A stretch of 64,000 nt of DNA from SHVO01 sp041906145 (GTDB lineage: Bacteria; Pseudomonadota; Alphaproteobacteria; Rhodospirillales; Rhodospirillaceae), in contig JAYRJU010000003.1 of the NCBI GenBank assembly GCA_041906145.1, forward strand, positions 372,001-436,000, written 5' to 3'. The notes under the pieces are model-generated. The model was not told the DNA's origin. It made no database searches and saw nothing but the letters and a program-made list of their open reading frames with translations. Below are positions 16,728 through 24,105 of the stretch, piece by piece; the stretch's first letter is position 1; each line of letters begins with the position of its first letter. The position numbers and the translations under genes were made by a program.

Positions 16728-17267
16728 CTACTTCCGGCCTTGAACATTCAAGCTGATGAGCACGTTCCCGGGTGCGCGTAAGGCGCTGTTGTCCTGGAAT
16801 TCGCCGAACTCCGTTACGCGTTCGATGTCGCGGAACCCCGCGCCGTGCATCATGGCGCCGAGGTACTCGTAGAACATGCCCGTATAGTGGATGTCATGCG
16901 GACTGGTGCGGCCGCCGAACAGGCTGCGCATGACATGATAGCGATGTTGAAAATCCATGTTCGGCAGAAGGAAAAGGCGGCACAGCACTTCCATGTCCGG
17001 CACGGATACCCGCACGCGTCCGCCCGGCGCCAGGACGCGGTGGAATTCTCTGAGCGCCTGTTGGACTTCGCCGTCGTAAGCCAGATGTTCCAGCACGTGA
17101 GAGGCATAGATCTCCGTGCAACTCCCCCCGGGTAGGGCGGTGAGGTCCTTGCAGTCGCCGACCATATCGACGTGGGGGGCTGGGGCGATATCGAGCACGG
17201 TCCAGCCCTCACGGCGTTCCTTACCGCCGATATGGAGTTTGAGGCCGCCGGGTGGTATATCGCCCAC
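16728..17267 (-). CDS. Class I SAM-dependent methyltransferase (type 11-like)
   Basis: 179 residues. The short Rossmann-like core starts with KLHIGGKERREGWTVLDI, which takes the place of the usual GxGxG loop, then VDMVGDCKDLTALPGGS, the post-motif IYASHVLEHL, and FHRVLAPGGRVRVSVPDMEVL. This arrangement is common in methyltransferases found in glycan or O-antigen clusters; the substrate is unknown. The start is GTG at 17267; AAAGGT lies about 10 nt upstream. It follows the MgtC-like gene's 5' end in the same direction but 15 nt away, so co-transcription is likely. Confidence 0.75.
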   Translation of the reverse strand: MGDIPPGGLKLHIGGKERREGWTVLDIAPAPHVDMVGDCKDLTALPGGSCTEIYASHVLEHLAYDGEVQQALREFHRVLAPGGRVRVSVPDMEVLCRLFLLPNMDFQHRYHVMRSLFGGRTSPHDIHYTGMFYEYLGAMMHGAGFRDIERVTEFGEFQDNSALRAPGNVLISLNVQGRK

Positions 17268-17319
17268 GAACTGTACCTTTTGACGAGGTGCGGAGCGTCA
17301 CAACAAGAGGAAGGCCCCT

Positions 17320-17430
17320 ATGAGCCACGCACGTAAAGCCAGCAAGAAGATGCGCTCGAACAAGCGCAAGGGTAAGGCCAAGGCCAAGCAGGCGCGCCGT
17401 CGCGCCCGTTCCGAACGCACCAACCGCTAG
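17320..17430 (+). CDS. 36-residue, extremely basic small protein
   Basis: An ATG at 17320 with an AGAGGAAGG ribosome site opens 36 codons ending in TAG. The peptide starts MSHARKASKKMRSNKRKGKA and ends RRRARSERTNR. Half of its residues are Lys or Arg (9 Lys, 9 Arg), there is no cysteine or aromatic residue, and only one acidic residue. Codon choice (AAG, CGC, GCC) matches the neighbours. Such proteins bind nucleic acid or ribosomes by charge, but no family is recognised. It is oriented opposite to the flanking methyltransferase and GNAT genes. A good ribosome site and full open frame support a real gene. Confidence 0.6.
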   Translation: MSHARKASKKMRSNKRKGKAKAKQARRRARSERTNR

Positions 17431-17440
17431 ACCGTTGGAT

Positions 17441-17470
17441 TCTCGCGCTCGTCGTCAAGCGAGCGCGAGA
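17441..17470. terminator. Stem-loop between the small basic gene and the GNAT gene
   Basis: TCTCGCGCTC (17441-17450) pairs with GAGCGCGAGA (17461-17470), a perfect 10-bp stem with a 10-nt loop, overlapping the GNAT stop codon. There is no T-run on either strand, so it is a candidate for transcript 3' end protection or a Rho-linked end rather than a classic intrinsic terminator. Confidence 0.4.
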
Positions 17471-17931
17471 CCCATGCGCAACGCGGTGAAGCGGAAACCG
17501 GGAATGTGCTCGGTCCGCCGGCCTTCCGGCACCCACCCGCGGGCGCGGTAGAACGCCACGGCGTTCTCGTTGGCGGCCAGGACCTCGAGCAGCGCCTTGC
17601 GTTGGCCCGTTGATTTAATAGTGCCGATCGCGGCGTCGTAAAGGGCCGAGCCCACGCCGCAGCCCTGATAAGCGGGCAATACATAAAGCATCCAGATGAC
17701 CCCGGCCGGATTGACCCCGGCCGTGCCCACGATCTCGCCGTCGATCAGGGCGACGTGAATGCTGTTCCATTCGCCGGCCACGAAGGCTGCCAGATTGCGC
17801 GAGTTGGTCAGGGCGCGCTGGCTGTCGGCGGGGATGATGTTCTTGTTGGCTTCAAGCCAGGACTCACGCACGACCGAGGCGATGTCGGCGGCATCCTCGG
17901 CGGTGGCGGAACGGATTTCTAATACGCTCAC
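17455..17931 (-). CDS. GNAT-family N-acetyltransferase
   Basis: 158 residues. The acetyl-CoA motif A is clear: IWMLYVLPAYQGCGVGSALY (about residues 79-98), followed by motif B in ANENAVAFYRARGWVPEGR. The N-terminus LEIRSATAEDAADIASVV is typical. The acceptor substrate cannot be inferred. The start is GTG at 17931. It lies downstream of rpsU on the same strand, but an rpsU terminator separates them. Confidence 0.88.
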   Translation of the reverse strand: MSVLEIRSATAEDAADIASVVRESWLEANKNIIPADSQRALTNSRNLAAFVAGEWNSIHVALIDGEIVGTAGVNPAGVIWMLYVLPAYQGCGVGSALYDAAIGTIKSTGQRKALLEVLAANENAVAFYRARGWVPEGRRTEHIPGFRFTALRMGLALA

Positions 17932-18028
17932 GGGAGACTCGACCTCTCACTAGGGCAGACTCCCGAGGGTACGAGCGGGGTGGTTTCTAGTGAGTTAAGA
18001 CTCCGGTTAACCCTGTGCACGCAAACAC

Positions 18029-18059
18029 AAAAGGCCGCGATCGAATCGCGGCCTTTTTT
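18029..18059 (-). terminator. Intrinsic terminator of rpsU
   Basis: GGCCGCGAT (18033-18041) pairs with ATCGCGGCC (18045-18053) around a 3-nt loop, flanked by AAAA and TTTTTT, giving a long stem with T-runs on either strand. On the minus strand it lies 27 nt after the rpsU stop. Confidence 0.88.
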
Positions 18060-18085
18060 CAGCAACTCGCGAGAGATGCGTGGGT

Positions 18086-18304
18086 CTAGAAGCCTTCGCG
18101 CTCGAGGCGCTTGCGCTCCATCTTGCGCGCGCGGCGAACCGCTTCGGCCTTTTCACGGGCCTTGCGCTCAGACGGCTTCTCATAGGATTTGCGCAGCTTC
18201 ATCTCGCGGAAGAGCCCCTCGCGCTGCATCTTCTTCTTGAGCGCCTTGAGGGCTTGGTCGACGTTATTGTCGCGCACTACTACTTGAACCAGGACCGTCT
18301 CCAT
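18086..18304 (-). CDS. rpsU: 30S ribosomal protein S21
   Basis: 72 residues. Contains VVVRDNNVDQALKALKKKMQ and REGLFREMKLRKSYEKPS, the standard bS21 core, then a basic C-terminus rich in Arg and Lys. bS21 binds the anti-Shine-Dalgarno region of the small subunit during initiation. The ATG at 18304 gives METVLVQVVV; the frame is open to 18370 but has no family support there. It is a single-gene unit with its own terminator. Confidence 0.95.
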   Translation of the reverse strand: METVLVQVVVRDNNVDQALKALKKKMQREGLFREMKLRKSYEKPSERKAREKAEAVRRARKMERKRLEREGF

Positions 18305-18520
18305 CGGTTGGAAAACTAAAGGGCGACGGCCCATAGGTAACCGTCGCCTTGAGGGCCGGGGATATAACATAGGGTTTTGGGACTGGGAAGGCCGCTTTAC
18401 GCTTTGTTTGGCCTAATTTTCAGCGGTTTAGCGAATCTGATGCATAGATGCCACAGGTTGTGCGAACCGACCTCCAAGCCCCTTGGTTCGCCTCACTTTT
18501 CGCCGTCGCGGTCGTCCGGA

Positions 18521-18545
18521 TCCTGACCTATATAATCGGTCAGGA
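18521..18545 (+). promoter_or_regulatory. def promoter -10 box framed by an inverted repeat
   Basis: TATAAT (18531-18536) lies 31 nt before the def ATG. It sits between TCCTGACC (18521-18528) and GGTCAGGA (18538-18545), an 8-bp perfect inverted repeat with a 9-nt centre. The -35 region has no TTGAC match. A protein bound to the repeat would cover the -10 element and the predicted start site. Confidence 0.5.
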
Positions 18546-18566
18546 CCCCATTGAACGGACCCGAGA

Positions 18567-19118
18567 ATGGCCATTCAGCCCATTGCCCGCATGGGCGCCG
18601 AGATTCTGAAGCGCCGCGCCGCCGAGGTGGCGGACTTCAAGGATCCGAGCCTGCCAGGCCTGGTGAACGATATGATCGAAACCATGATGTCGGTGCGGGG
18701 CATTGGCCTGGCCGCGCCGCAGATCTCGGTCTCGAAGCGGGTCGTGATCTTCTTCGTTCCCGGGGAACGCAACGGCGGGGTGGAAATCCCGCTCACCGTC
18801 ATGCTGAACCCGGTTCTCACGCCGACCACCCAATATCAGGCCGAGGGCTGGGAAGCCTGCCTCTCGGTTCCCGGGCTGACCGGCCGGGTGCCTCGGTTCA
18901 CCGGTCTCCATTACAGTTACTACGACCTCAAGGGTCAGAAGCACGAGGTCGACGCCAAGGACTTCCACGCCCGGGTGGTCCAGCACGAGTGCGATCACTT
19001 GGACGGCATCCTTTATCCGCAGCGCATGGCCGACATGACGAGTCTCTCGTTCGCCGACGTCCTGTCGAGCGAGGCCGCCGCGGCGGGCAAGAAGTTGGAC
19101 CTCGATCCGGAGGGTTAA
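18567..19118 (+). CDS. def: Peptide deformylase
   Basis: Metal hydrolase that removes the formyl group from new polypeptides. The 183 residues contain all three motifs: GIGLAAPQ (about residues 46-53), EACLSVPG with the metal-ligand cysteine (the glycine of the usual EGCLS is Ala here), and QHECDHLDG with the two histidine ligands and the catalytic glutamate. The EAC variant is found in type 2/3 deformylases and should be tolerated. It is followed after 2 nt by COQ9, suggesting an operon. Confidence 0.94.
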   Translation: MAIQPIARMGAEILKRRAAEVADFKDPSLPGLVNDMIETMMSVRGIGLAAPQISVSKRVVIFFVPGERNGGVEIPLTVMLNPVLTPTTQYQAEGWEACLSVPGLTGRVPRFTGLHYSYYDLKGQKHEVDAKDFHARVVQHECDHLDGILYPQRMADMTSLSFADVLSSEAAAAGKKLDLDPEG

Positions 19119-19120
19119 GC

Positions 19121-19816
19121 ATGAGCGATCCCGTCACCGACGCCAAAGCCGAGAAGCTCGCACAGAAGGATGCCGTCCTGCGTGCGGCTCTGCCCAACGT
19201 CCCATTCGACGGCTGGAGCATGGCGACCCTCGAGGCCGCCGCAGAGAAGGCGGGTCTCGGCCGCGTGGACGCGCACCGCCTGTTCCCGGGCGGCGCCAAG
19301 GATGCGGTCGCCCATTTCCGGAACCTGGCGGATCGTCTGATGCGTGAAGACCTCGCCGGTCTGGATCTGGCCGGGATGAAGATACGCGAGCGTATCGCGA
19401 CCGGGGTGCGTCTGCATCTCGAGCGTTGGACGCCCTACCGCGAGGCCATCCGGTCCGCCCTCGCGCTCAGTCCGCTGCCGCCCTTCGCCGGGGCTTCGTT
19501 AAAAGGATGGTACAACACCGTCGACGCCATCTGGCGCGCCGCCGGCGACAAGTCGACCGACTACAATTTCTACACCAAGCGGGGACTGCTCGCGGGTGTG
19601 TACGCCTCGACCCTTTTGTTCTGGCTGAACGACCGTTCCGAAGGCTGTGCCGAGACGTGGAAGTTTCTCGACAGGCGCATCCAGAACGTGATGGAGATTC
19701 CCAAACTCCAGAAGCGATTCACCGACGGCCTCAAGCTGCTGCCCGATCCGCGCCGTCTGTTTAATCGTATGCGTGAACGCGCCTCTGGCTATCGCCGCCG
19801 CACGCCGGAATATTGA
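19121..19816 (+). CDS. COQ9 family protein (ubiquinone biosynthesis)
   Basis: 231 residues. The N-terminal part (VPFDGWSMATLEAAAEKAGL, then LFPGGAKDAVAHF) has the TetR-like helix-turn-helix fold of COQ9. The C-terminal part includes the lipid-binding stretch YKxG-like TKRGLLAGVYASTLLFWLND. COQ9 presents lipid quinone intermediates to the COQ7 hydroxylase at the inner membrane. The start ATG at 19121 directly follows the def stop codon. The frame upstream runs through def and is not coding. Confidence 0.88.
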   Translation: MSDPVTDAKAEKLAQKDAVLRAALPNVPFDGWSMATLEAAAEKAGLGRVDAHRLFPGGAKDAVAHFRNLADRLMREDLAGLDLAGMKIRERIATGVRLHLERWTPYREAIRSALALSPLPPFAGASLKGWYNTVDAIWRAAGDKSTDYNFYTKRGLLAGVYASTLLFWLNDRSEGCAETWKFLDRRIQNVMEIPKLQKRFTDGLKLLPDPRRLFNRMRERASGYRRRTPEY

Positions 19817-19864
19817 ATCATTTCCAGGGACTTAGGACTCACCGTTCATCTTAAGAGTCCACAT

Positions 19865-19890
19865 TAAGAGAGAACGTTTTTCTCTTATTT
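19865..19890 (+). terminator. Possible weak terminator after COQ9
   Basis: TAAGAGA (19865-19871) pairs with TCTCTTA (19881-19887), 7 bp with a 9-nt AT-rich loop, followed by TTT. It overlaps the stop codon of convergent purK. The stem is AT-rich, so the call is tentative. Confidence 0.3.
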
Positions 19891-20994
19891 GCTGCGCGCC
19901 CTGAGCAGGTTCACGTGGCCCATCTTGCGTCCGGCTCGGGCTTCGCTTTTTCCGTAAAGATGCACCCGCGCGGACTCGTCCTTCAGGTAACGGTCCAGCT
20001 GGTTCACATCATCGCCGATCAGGTTGACCATGGTCACGTCCGCATGACGCACCGGGGTTAACAGCGGGAGGCCCGCCACCGCGCGGATGAGTTGTTCAAA
20101 CTGATCTACCCCGCCCGCATCCATGGTCCAGTGGCCGGAGTTATGCGGGCGCGGCGCCATCTCGTTGCACAGAACATCGCCTGACCCCGTGACGAACATT
20201 TCAACCGCCAGCAGTCCAACCAGGTCCAACGCTTCGGCTGCGCGCGTGGCGATTCCGAGGGCGGACATCGCTGTCGCCGGATCGATCCGGGCCGGAACGA
20301 GCGAGGTCGATAGGATATGGTTGGCGTGGGCGTTCTCGGCTGGCTCGAAGGCGACGACCTGGCCGTCGGCCGAGCGCGCGACGATGACCGAGATTTCGCA
20401 ACGGAAATCCACAAAAGCTTCCAGCACCGCGAAACCGTCCTCGGCGGGCATCTTGCCTCCCGTGATCGCGGTCCAAGCGGCGTCCGCATCGCCCGGCGCC
20501 TTGATCTTCGCTTGGCCTTTCCCGTCGTACCCCATGCGCGCGGTCTTAAGGACGGCGGGTGTGCCTGTCGTCTTAAGGGCGGAGTCTAAGTCCTTGCGCT
20601 GATTCACAATTGCCCAAGCCGGAGTCGCCGCGCCGATGGAGGCGAAAAACTGCTTCTCCCTGATGCGGTCTTGGGCGATCTCGAGGATATTGGCGCCCGG
20701 ACGCACGGTCAGGCGCGCGGCTAGCTCACGCACAGTCTTCACCGGCACATTCTCGAATTCGAAGGTCACCGCGTCGACGGCGGCGGCGAACCCGATCAGC
20801 GCGCCGGCGTTCTCGTAAGCCGCGACGGTCGAGGCCGTCGCCACCTGTTCGGCGGGACTTTCCTTGTCTGGGCCAAAGACATGGGTCTTGTAGCCGAGGC
20901 GCGCGGCCGCCAGCGCCAGCATCCGGCCCAACTGACCGTTCCCAAGAATGCCGATGGTTGCGCCCGGAGGAAGGGGGCGGAGTTCACGATCCAT
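19885..20994 (-). CDS. purK: N5-carboxyaminoimidazole ribonucleotide synthase
   Basis: ATP-grasp enzyme that converts AIR, bicarbonate and ATP to N5-CAIR in purine synthesis. It has 369 residues. N-terminal GILGNGQLGRMLALAAARLG is the PurK signature. The ATP-grasp region includes PAVLKTARMGYDGKGQ, and EMAPRPHNSGHWTMDA is the conserved metal/phosphate loop. It lies 30 nt after purE on the same strand, the usual purEK operon. Confidence 0.95.
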   Translation of the reverse strand: MDRELRPLPPGATIGILGNGQLGRMLALAAARLGYKTHVFGPDKESPAEQVATASTVAAYENAGALIGFAAAVDAVTFEFENVPVKTVRELAARLTVRPGANILEIAQDRIREKQFFASIGAATPAWAIVNQRKDLDSALKTTGTPAVLKTARMGYDGKGQAKIKAPGDADAAWTAITGGKMPAEDGFAVLEAFVDFRCEISVIVARSADGQVVAFEPAENAHANHILSTSLVPARIDPATAMSALGIATRAAEALDLVGLLAVEMFVTGSGDVLCNEMAPRPHNSGHWTMDAGGVDQFEQLIRAVAGLPLLTPVRHADVTMVNLIGDDVNQLDRYLKDESARVHLYGKSEARAGRKMGHVNLLRARSK

Positions 20995-21024
20995 GGTCTG
21001 ACTGTGCGGTCCTGAATACGAGTG

Positions 21025-21546
21025 TTAACGCGCGACCTTCTCGGCCACGGATTTGGTCTGAGCGGCGCGCCAGGCTTTCAGGCGCTTCGCAACATCCGGG
21101 TCCTGCAGCGCGAGGATCGAGGCCGCGAGTAGTCCGGCGTTCTTTGCGCCGGCTTTGCCGATGGCTAGGGTGCCGACCGGTATTCCGCCGGGCATCTGCG
21201 CGATAGATAGGAGGCTATCAAGCCCTTGAAGGGTCTTGCTCTCGACCGGCACGCCAAGGACGGGCAGGGTCGTCATCGAGGCGGTCATGCCCGGAAGGTG
21301 CGCGGCGCCGCCGGCCCCGGCAATGATCACCTGGATCCCGAACTCTTCGGCGTTGGTCGCATATTCATAAAGGCGCTTGGGGGTACGGTGGGCGGAGACC
21401 ACCTTGGTCTCATGGGCGATACGCAGTTCGTCCAGGACCTGCGCCGCGTGGCGCATGGTCTCCCAGTCCGACTGACTTCCCATGATGATGCCGACGGCGG
21501 GCGCTGTCGCCCTTTTGGTCGGCTGTTTGGTCGCCTTCTTGCCCAT
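21025..21546 (-). CDS. purE: 5-(carboxyamino)imidazole ribonucleotide mutase
   Basis: Class I PurE that rearranges N5-CAIR to CAIR. It has 173 residues. Signature segments are VGIIMGSQSDWETM, VVSAHRTPKRLYEYA, and AGAGGAAHLPGM. A short basic N-terminal tail (MGKKATKQPTKR) precedes the domain. The ATG at 21546 has AGGGGG at correct distance; an in-frame GTG two codons upstream is less likely. Confidence 0.95.
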   Translation of the reverse strand: MGKKATKQPTKRATAPAVGIIMGSQSDWETMRHAAQVLDELRIAHETKVVSAHRTPKRLYEYATNAEEFGIQVIIAGAGGAAHLPGMTASMTTLPVLGVPVESKTLQGLDSLLSIAQMPGGIPVGTLAIGKAGAKNAGLLAASILALQDPDVAKRLKAWRAAQTKSVAEKVAR

Positions 21547-21577
21547 AGACACCCCCTGGGGCCGGAAAGCGGCGCAC

Positions 21578-21605
21578 TTTATATGGGCCGGTAAGAATTC
21601 GCAAA
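21578..21605 (-). promoter_or_regulatory. Putative purEK promoter
   Basis: Minus-strand TATAAA (21583-21578) is 31 nt before the purE ATG. TTTGCG (21605-21600) lies 16 nt upstream of it as a possible -35. No PurR-like palindrome was noticed. Confidence 0.35.
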
Positions 21606-21656
21606 GACATAAGGGGTACGGTCGGCCACGATATCCTTACTAGGACCGCGGCCCCG

Positions 21657-22451
21657 ATGCCCGATATCACCCAACCCGATACCGTCAGGACGGTCGAGCG
21701 GCGGCTCGAGGGACGCTCCCAGGGCGGCGGTCACGCTGCGGCGCCCGAGCAGCCCGCCAAGAAGGTCGTCGCCAACTACGAAGAGGCCGCCAAGGCCAAG
21801 CCGTCCGACGACCGCATCACGATTCTCGGCATCCCTGTCGAACAGATCACGCCGGCCACGCGGGCCGCCCTCGGCGGTCTTGTCGCCGAGATCAACTTCC
21901 TGCGCGGTGTCGTGAACCGCCACGAGAAGGCGGCGGGGCGCAAACCCGATCCCACGAACGCAGGGATTCTGGAGCCCGAGATGTTCGTGAGGGCGCTCGG
22001 CGGTATGCTCGCGCAGCCCGCCTCTCCGGGTATGGCTTGGACGCTGCTTCTGGTTCATGTGCCGACTTATGAAGACATCCGCCGGTCGTCCGGTCTGCTC
22101 GCCGCCAACGGCGTGCTCGCCGACGTTGCGCAGCGCCTTAAGGATTTCCGTCCCGCGTCCGTCGATCCGGCCACCGGCACCGTTGTCGAGATGGCCGCGG
22201 CGATGGCCAACGCCTTCGCGGTTCTTGGTTACGTCGGCGGTTCGAACCTCGCCGCGCTCACGTTGCTGGGGGCCGATCAAGATTTGGGCGCCCTCGCGCG
22301 CTCGGTCCGCGCTCATCTCACCGCCAGCGGTTATCTCGTCAGCGGCATCGACATGGCGTTGGTGATCAAGGTCGCCGCCGCGGTTGTCGGCGCCGGTGAA
22401 AGCGCGACCCTCGCCTTGGGCCGCGTCGACCATCTGCTGCGTACGAATTAG
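21657..22451 (+). CDS. Degenerate GGDEF-domain protein
   Basis: 264 residues. From about residue 78 the order of elements follows a GGDEF domain: ILEPEMFVRAL in place of LTGLxNRRxF, a strand LLLVHVPTYEDI in place of the metal-binding DxDxFK strand, the helix NGVLADVAQRLKD, and GYVGGSNLAALTLLG (about 191-205), where GGSNL replaces GG(D/E)EF. The C-terminal helix VDHLL matches the end of the fold. The catalytic acids are gone, so it cannot be a normal diguanylate cyclase. It could bind nucleotide, bind c-di-GMP, or be a structural partner. The N-terminal 70 residues are charged and flexible. It has no membrane segment. Divergent from purE. Confidence 0.6.
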   Translation: MPDITQPDTVRTVERRLEGRSQGGGHAAAPEQPAKKVVANYEEAAKAKPSDDRITILGIPVEQITPATRAALGGLVAEINFLRGVVNRHEKAAGRKPDPTNAGILEPEMFVRALGGMLAQPASPGMAWTLLLVHVPTYEDIRRSSGLLAANGVLADVAQRLKDFRPASVDPATGTVVEMAAAMANAFAVLGYVGGSNLAALTLLGADQDLGALARSVRAHLTASGYLVSGIDMALVIKVAAAVVGAGESATLALGRVDHLLRTN

Positions 22452-22472
22452 AGCGCGTTTCTCGGGAGACAC

Positions 22473-22543
22473 CGCAGTTCCGCATATTGGGCGTCACGTC
22501 ATCCCGGCTTTTATTGGGATGGCGACGGATATGTGGAACTGCG
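22473..22543. repeat. 71-nt two-tier palindromic element between convergent genes
   Basis: Outer arms 22473-22487 and 22529-22543 are complementary over 15 positions (one G-T wobble). Inside, CATCCC (22500-22505) pairs with GGGATG (22516-22521). The element ends two bases before the stop codon of the DUF465 gene. It may be a bidirectional transcript end or a dispersed palindromic repeat. No T-run is present. Confidence 0.55.
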
Positions 22544-22544
22544 A

Positions 22545-22748
22545 TTAAGCGATGATGTCCGGGATCAACCGTCCGCGTAGGGTGGTTATCTGATCCTTCA
22601 GCGCCAGCTTGCGCTTCTTCAGGCGGCCGACCTTGATCTGATCGAAGTCGCCGTCCGTGATCAGCTTGTTGATCACGTCGTCGAGGTCGCGGTGCTCGAG
22701 CTCAAGCTCAGCCAGCTTGCTTTTGACCTGATCCTGATCCCACTGCAT
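22545..22748 (-). CDS. YdcH/DUF465 family small protein
   Basis: 67 residues. The pattern LELEHRDLDDVINKLITDGDFDQIKVGRLKKRKLALKDQI matches DUF465, a short helical hairpin protein of unknown function common in proteobacteria. It is divergent from a second DUF465 protein at 23100-23267. Confidence 0.85.
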   Translation of the reverse strand: MQWDQDQVKSKLAELELEHRDLDDVINKLITDGDFDQIKVGRLKKRKLALKDQITTLRGRLIPDIIA

Positions 22749-23099
22749 CGGGCGCGCGCCGTGATCCTAGAAAAAGAAACCCTGAATGAGCTGCGGCGTT
22801 CGCGGCTCAATTGTTAACAGCTCTTCTATCCGGCGATTGTTACACCACCGGTTGTATGTTTTGCCGATATTTCAGGAGTTTACACCTCTCCCTGGGACGC
22901 GAACAGGGGCGGCCGGAGGAAATCGGACGGTTGTTAAACCCGACTCCGAAAAAAAGGGAAGTTGCACAGTGCACATTTCGCGCCTGCACCGCGAACCCAA
23001 AGTGAGGGAGTTCAAAGCCTTATCTAGAGCGCTGGAAAGAACCCATTTCCAGGGCGTACACTTTTGATGTTGTGAAACAGGATCCGGAGGACTTCGTCT
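22749..23099. other. 351-nt intergenic region between divergent DUF465 genes
   Basis: No gene is supported; open frames here lack ribosome sites and family-like sequence. It must hold both promoters. CTGGAAA (23032-23038) and TTTCCAG (23046-23052) form a 7-bp inverted repeat with a 7-nt centre, about 50 nt before the plus-strand gene, and TGCAC-A-GTGCA (about 22963-22973) is a short palindrome. Both are possible regulator sites. Confidence 0.4.
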
Positions 23100-23267
23100 A
23101 TGGGTCAGGATGCGAGGACGGAAGCGCTTCAAGCGAAACACCAAGAAATCGACTTCATGCTCTTCGAGGAAGAGCGACGACCTCTCCCAGACTTCTCGCT
23201 GGTTCACGAACTCAAAAGAAAGAAGCTGAAAATCAAGGACGAGCTCCGCCGCATGACGGTGAGTTAG
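23100..23267 (+). CDS. YdcH/DUF465 family small protein (55 aa)
   Basis: ATG at 23100 with GGAGG nine nt upstream; 55 codons ending in TAG. The sequence EALQAKHQEIDFMLFEEERR, then PDFSLVHELKRKKLKIKDEL, matches DUF465: an N-terminal helix, a proline-containing turn and a second Lys-rich helix. A strong intrinsic terminator follows about 95 nt downstream. Together with the 67-aa protein it makes a divergent DUF465 pair. Confidence 0.8.
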   Translation: MGQDARTEALQAKHQEIDFMLFEEERRPLPDFSLVHELKRKKLKIKDELRRMTVS

Positions 23268-23365
23268 CGCCAGTCAATTCAGACATAATAAGCCAATCGC
23301 ATAGGCGCCAATGCGGGAGACTCGCCCGTAGCTTAGCGAAAGGGTAGGATCCCCAAACGATTAAG

Positions 23366-23395
23366 GCCCATCGCCGGATGGGCCTTTTTTTTTGT
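23366..23395 (+). terminator. Intrinsic terminator
   Basis: GGCCCATC and GATGGGCC form an 8-bp stem with a GCCG loop, followed by nine T residues. It would end the transcript of the 55-aa DUF465 gene. The 95 nt between that gene and the stem are non-coding and could be a 3' UTR or a small RNA; no known RNA family was recognised. Confidence 0.85.
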
Positions 23396-23407
23396 TTAAT
23401 CGTTTGG

Positions 23408-23433
23408 AAAAAATCCGGGTGAAATTAGCCCGG
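23408..23433 (-). terminator. trcR terminator with the stop codon in its loop
   Basis: On the minus strand CCCGG (23433-23429) pairs with CCGGG (23419-23415), and ATTTTTT follows (from 23414). The trcR stop codon (23427-23425) lies inside the 9-nt loop, so a ribosome ending translation would sit on the terminator. Confidence 0.6.
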
Positions 23434-24105
23434 GATCTGCTCGCTGTCGCCGTCCGCGCCGTCTTCATCCGCCTGTGTCTCGGCGGCTGGCGTTTCAGTC
23501 GCTTCGCCCGTCGCATTCGCGGCGGCTTTGGCTTCGCGTTCGCGGCGGTTGGCTTCGCGTTGGGCTGCCTTCGCGGCGTTCGATACCCGGCGCTGGGCGA
23601 TGATCACCATCTTTTCCAGTTCCGGTTCGGTGCACAGACCAAGCGTGACCGGGTTCTGCGGCTTGATGTTGGTCGCGTTCCAATGCGAACGGTCGCGCAC
23701 CGACAGGATCGTCGGCTTGGTCGTCCCGATGAGGCGGCTGATCTGCGCGTCCGTCAATTCGGGATGATGCTTCAGCAACCACGCGATCGCATCCGGGCGG
23801 TCCTGGCGCTTGGACACCGGCGTATAACGGGCGCCTTTGGCGCGCGCCTTCGGGATCGGGATATCCGTCTTGTTGAGGCGCAGCTTTACTTTCTGGTCGC
23901 CTTCGGCGCGCTCGAGATCGGCTTGGGTCAACTGACCGTTGGCGATCGGATTGACGCCGACAATGCCGATGGCGACTTCACCGTCGGCGATAGCTTGGAC
24001 TTCCAGTTCGTGCATACCGGTGAAATCGGCGATCTGTTCAAACGACAGGGCCGTGTTTTCCACCAGCCAAACGGCTGTTGCCTTCGGCATAAGAGGCAGA
24101 ACCAT
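23425..24105 (-). CDS. trcR: Cell-cycle transcriptional regulator TrcR (DUF1013)
   Basis: 226 residues. The order MVLPLMPKATAVWLVENTAL, SFEQIADFTGMHELEVQAIADGE, then DAIAWLLKHHPELTDAQISRLIGTTKPTI, RDRSHWN and GLCTEPEL matches the DUF1013/TrcR family, conserved in alphaproteobacteria and described in Caulobacter as a DNA-binding cell-cycle regulator. Two helix-turn-helix-like segments are visible (about residues 20-45 and 110-140). The C-terminal 45 residues are an Ala/Glu-rich acidic tail of low complexity. The ATG at 24105 has GGAAGAG upstream; the frame is open to 24165. Confidence 0.88.
   Translation of the reverse strand: MVLPLMPKATAVWLVENTALSFEQIADFTGMHELEVQAIADGEVAIGIVGVNPIANGQLTQADLERAEGDQKVKLRLNKTDIPIPKARAKGARYTPVSKRQDRPDAIAWLLKHHPELTDAQISRLIGTTKPTILSVRDRSHWNATNIKPQNPVTLGLCTEPELEKMVIIAQRRVSNAAKAAQREANRREREAKAAANATGEATETPAAETQADEDGADGDSEQIPG

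Noticed and set aside
22786..23067. A 93-codon frame in the gap between the two DUF465 genes
   Set aside because: No ribosome site, no family-like sequence, and it covers the region where both divergent promoters must lie.
23268..23363. A tRNA-like or known small RNA before the terminator at 23366
   Set aside because: No cloverleaf or family signature could be drawn; it is more simply the 3' UTR of the 55-aa DUF465 gene.
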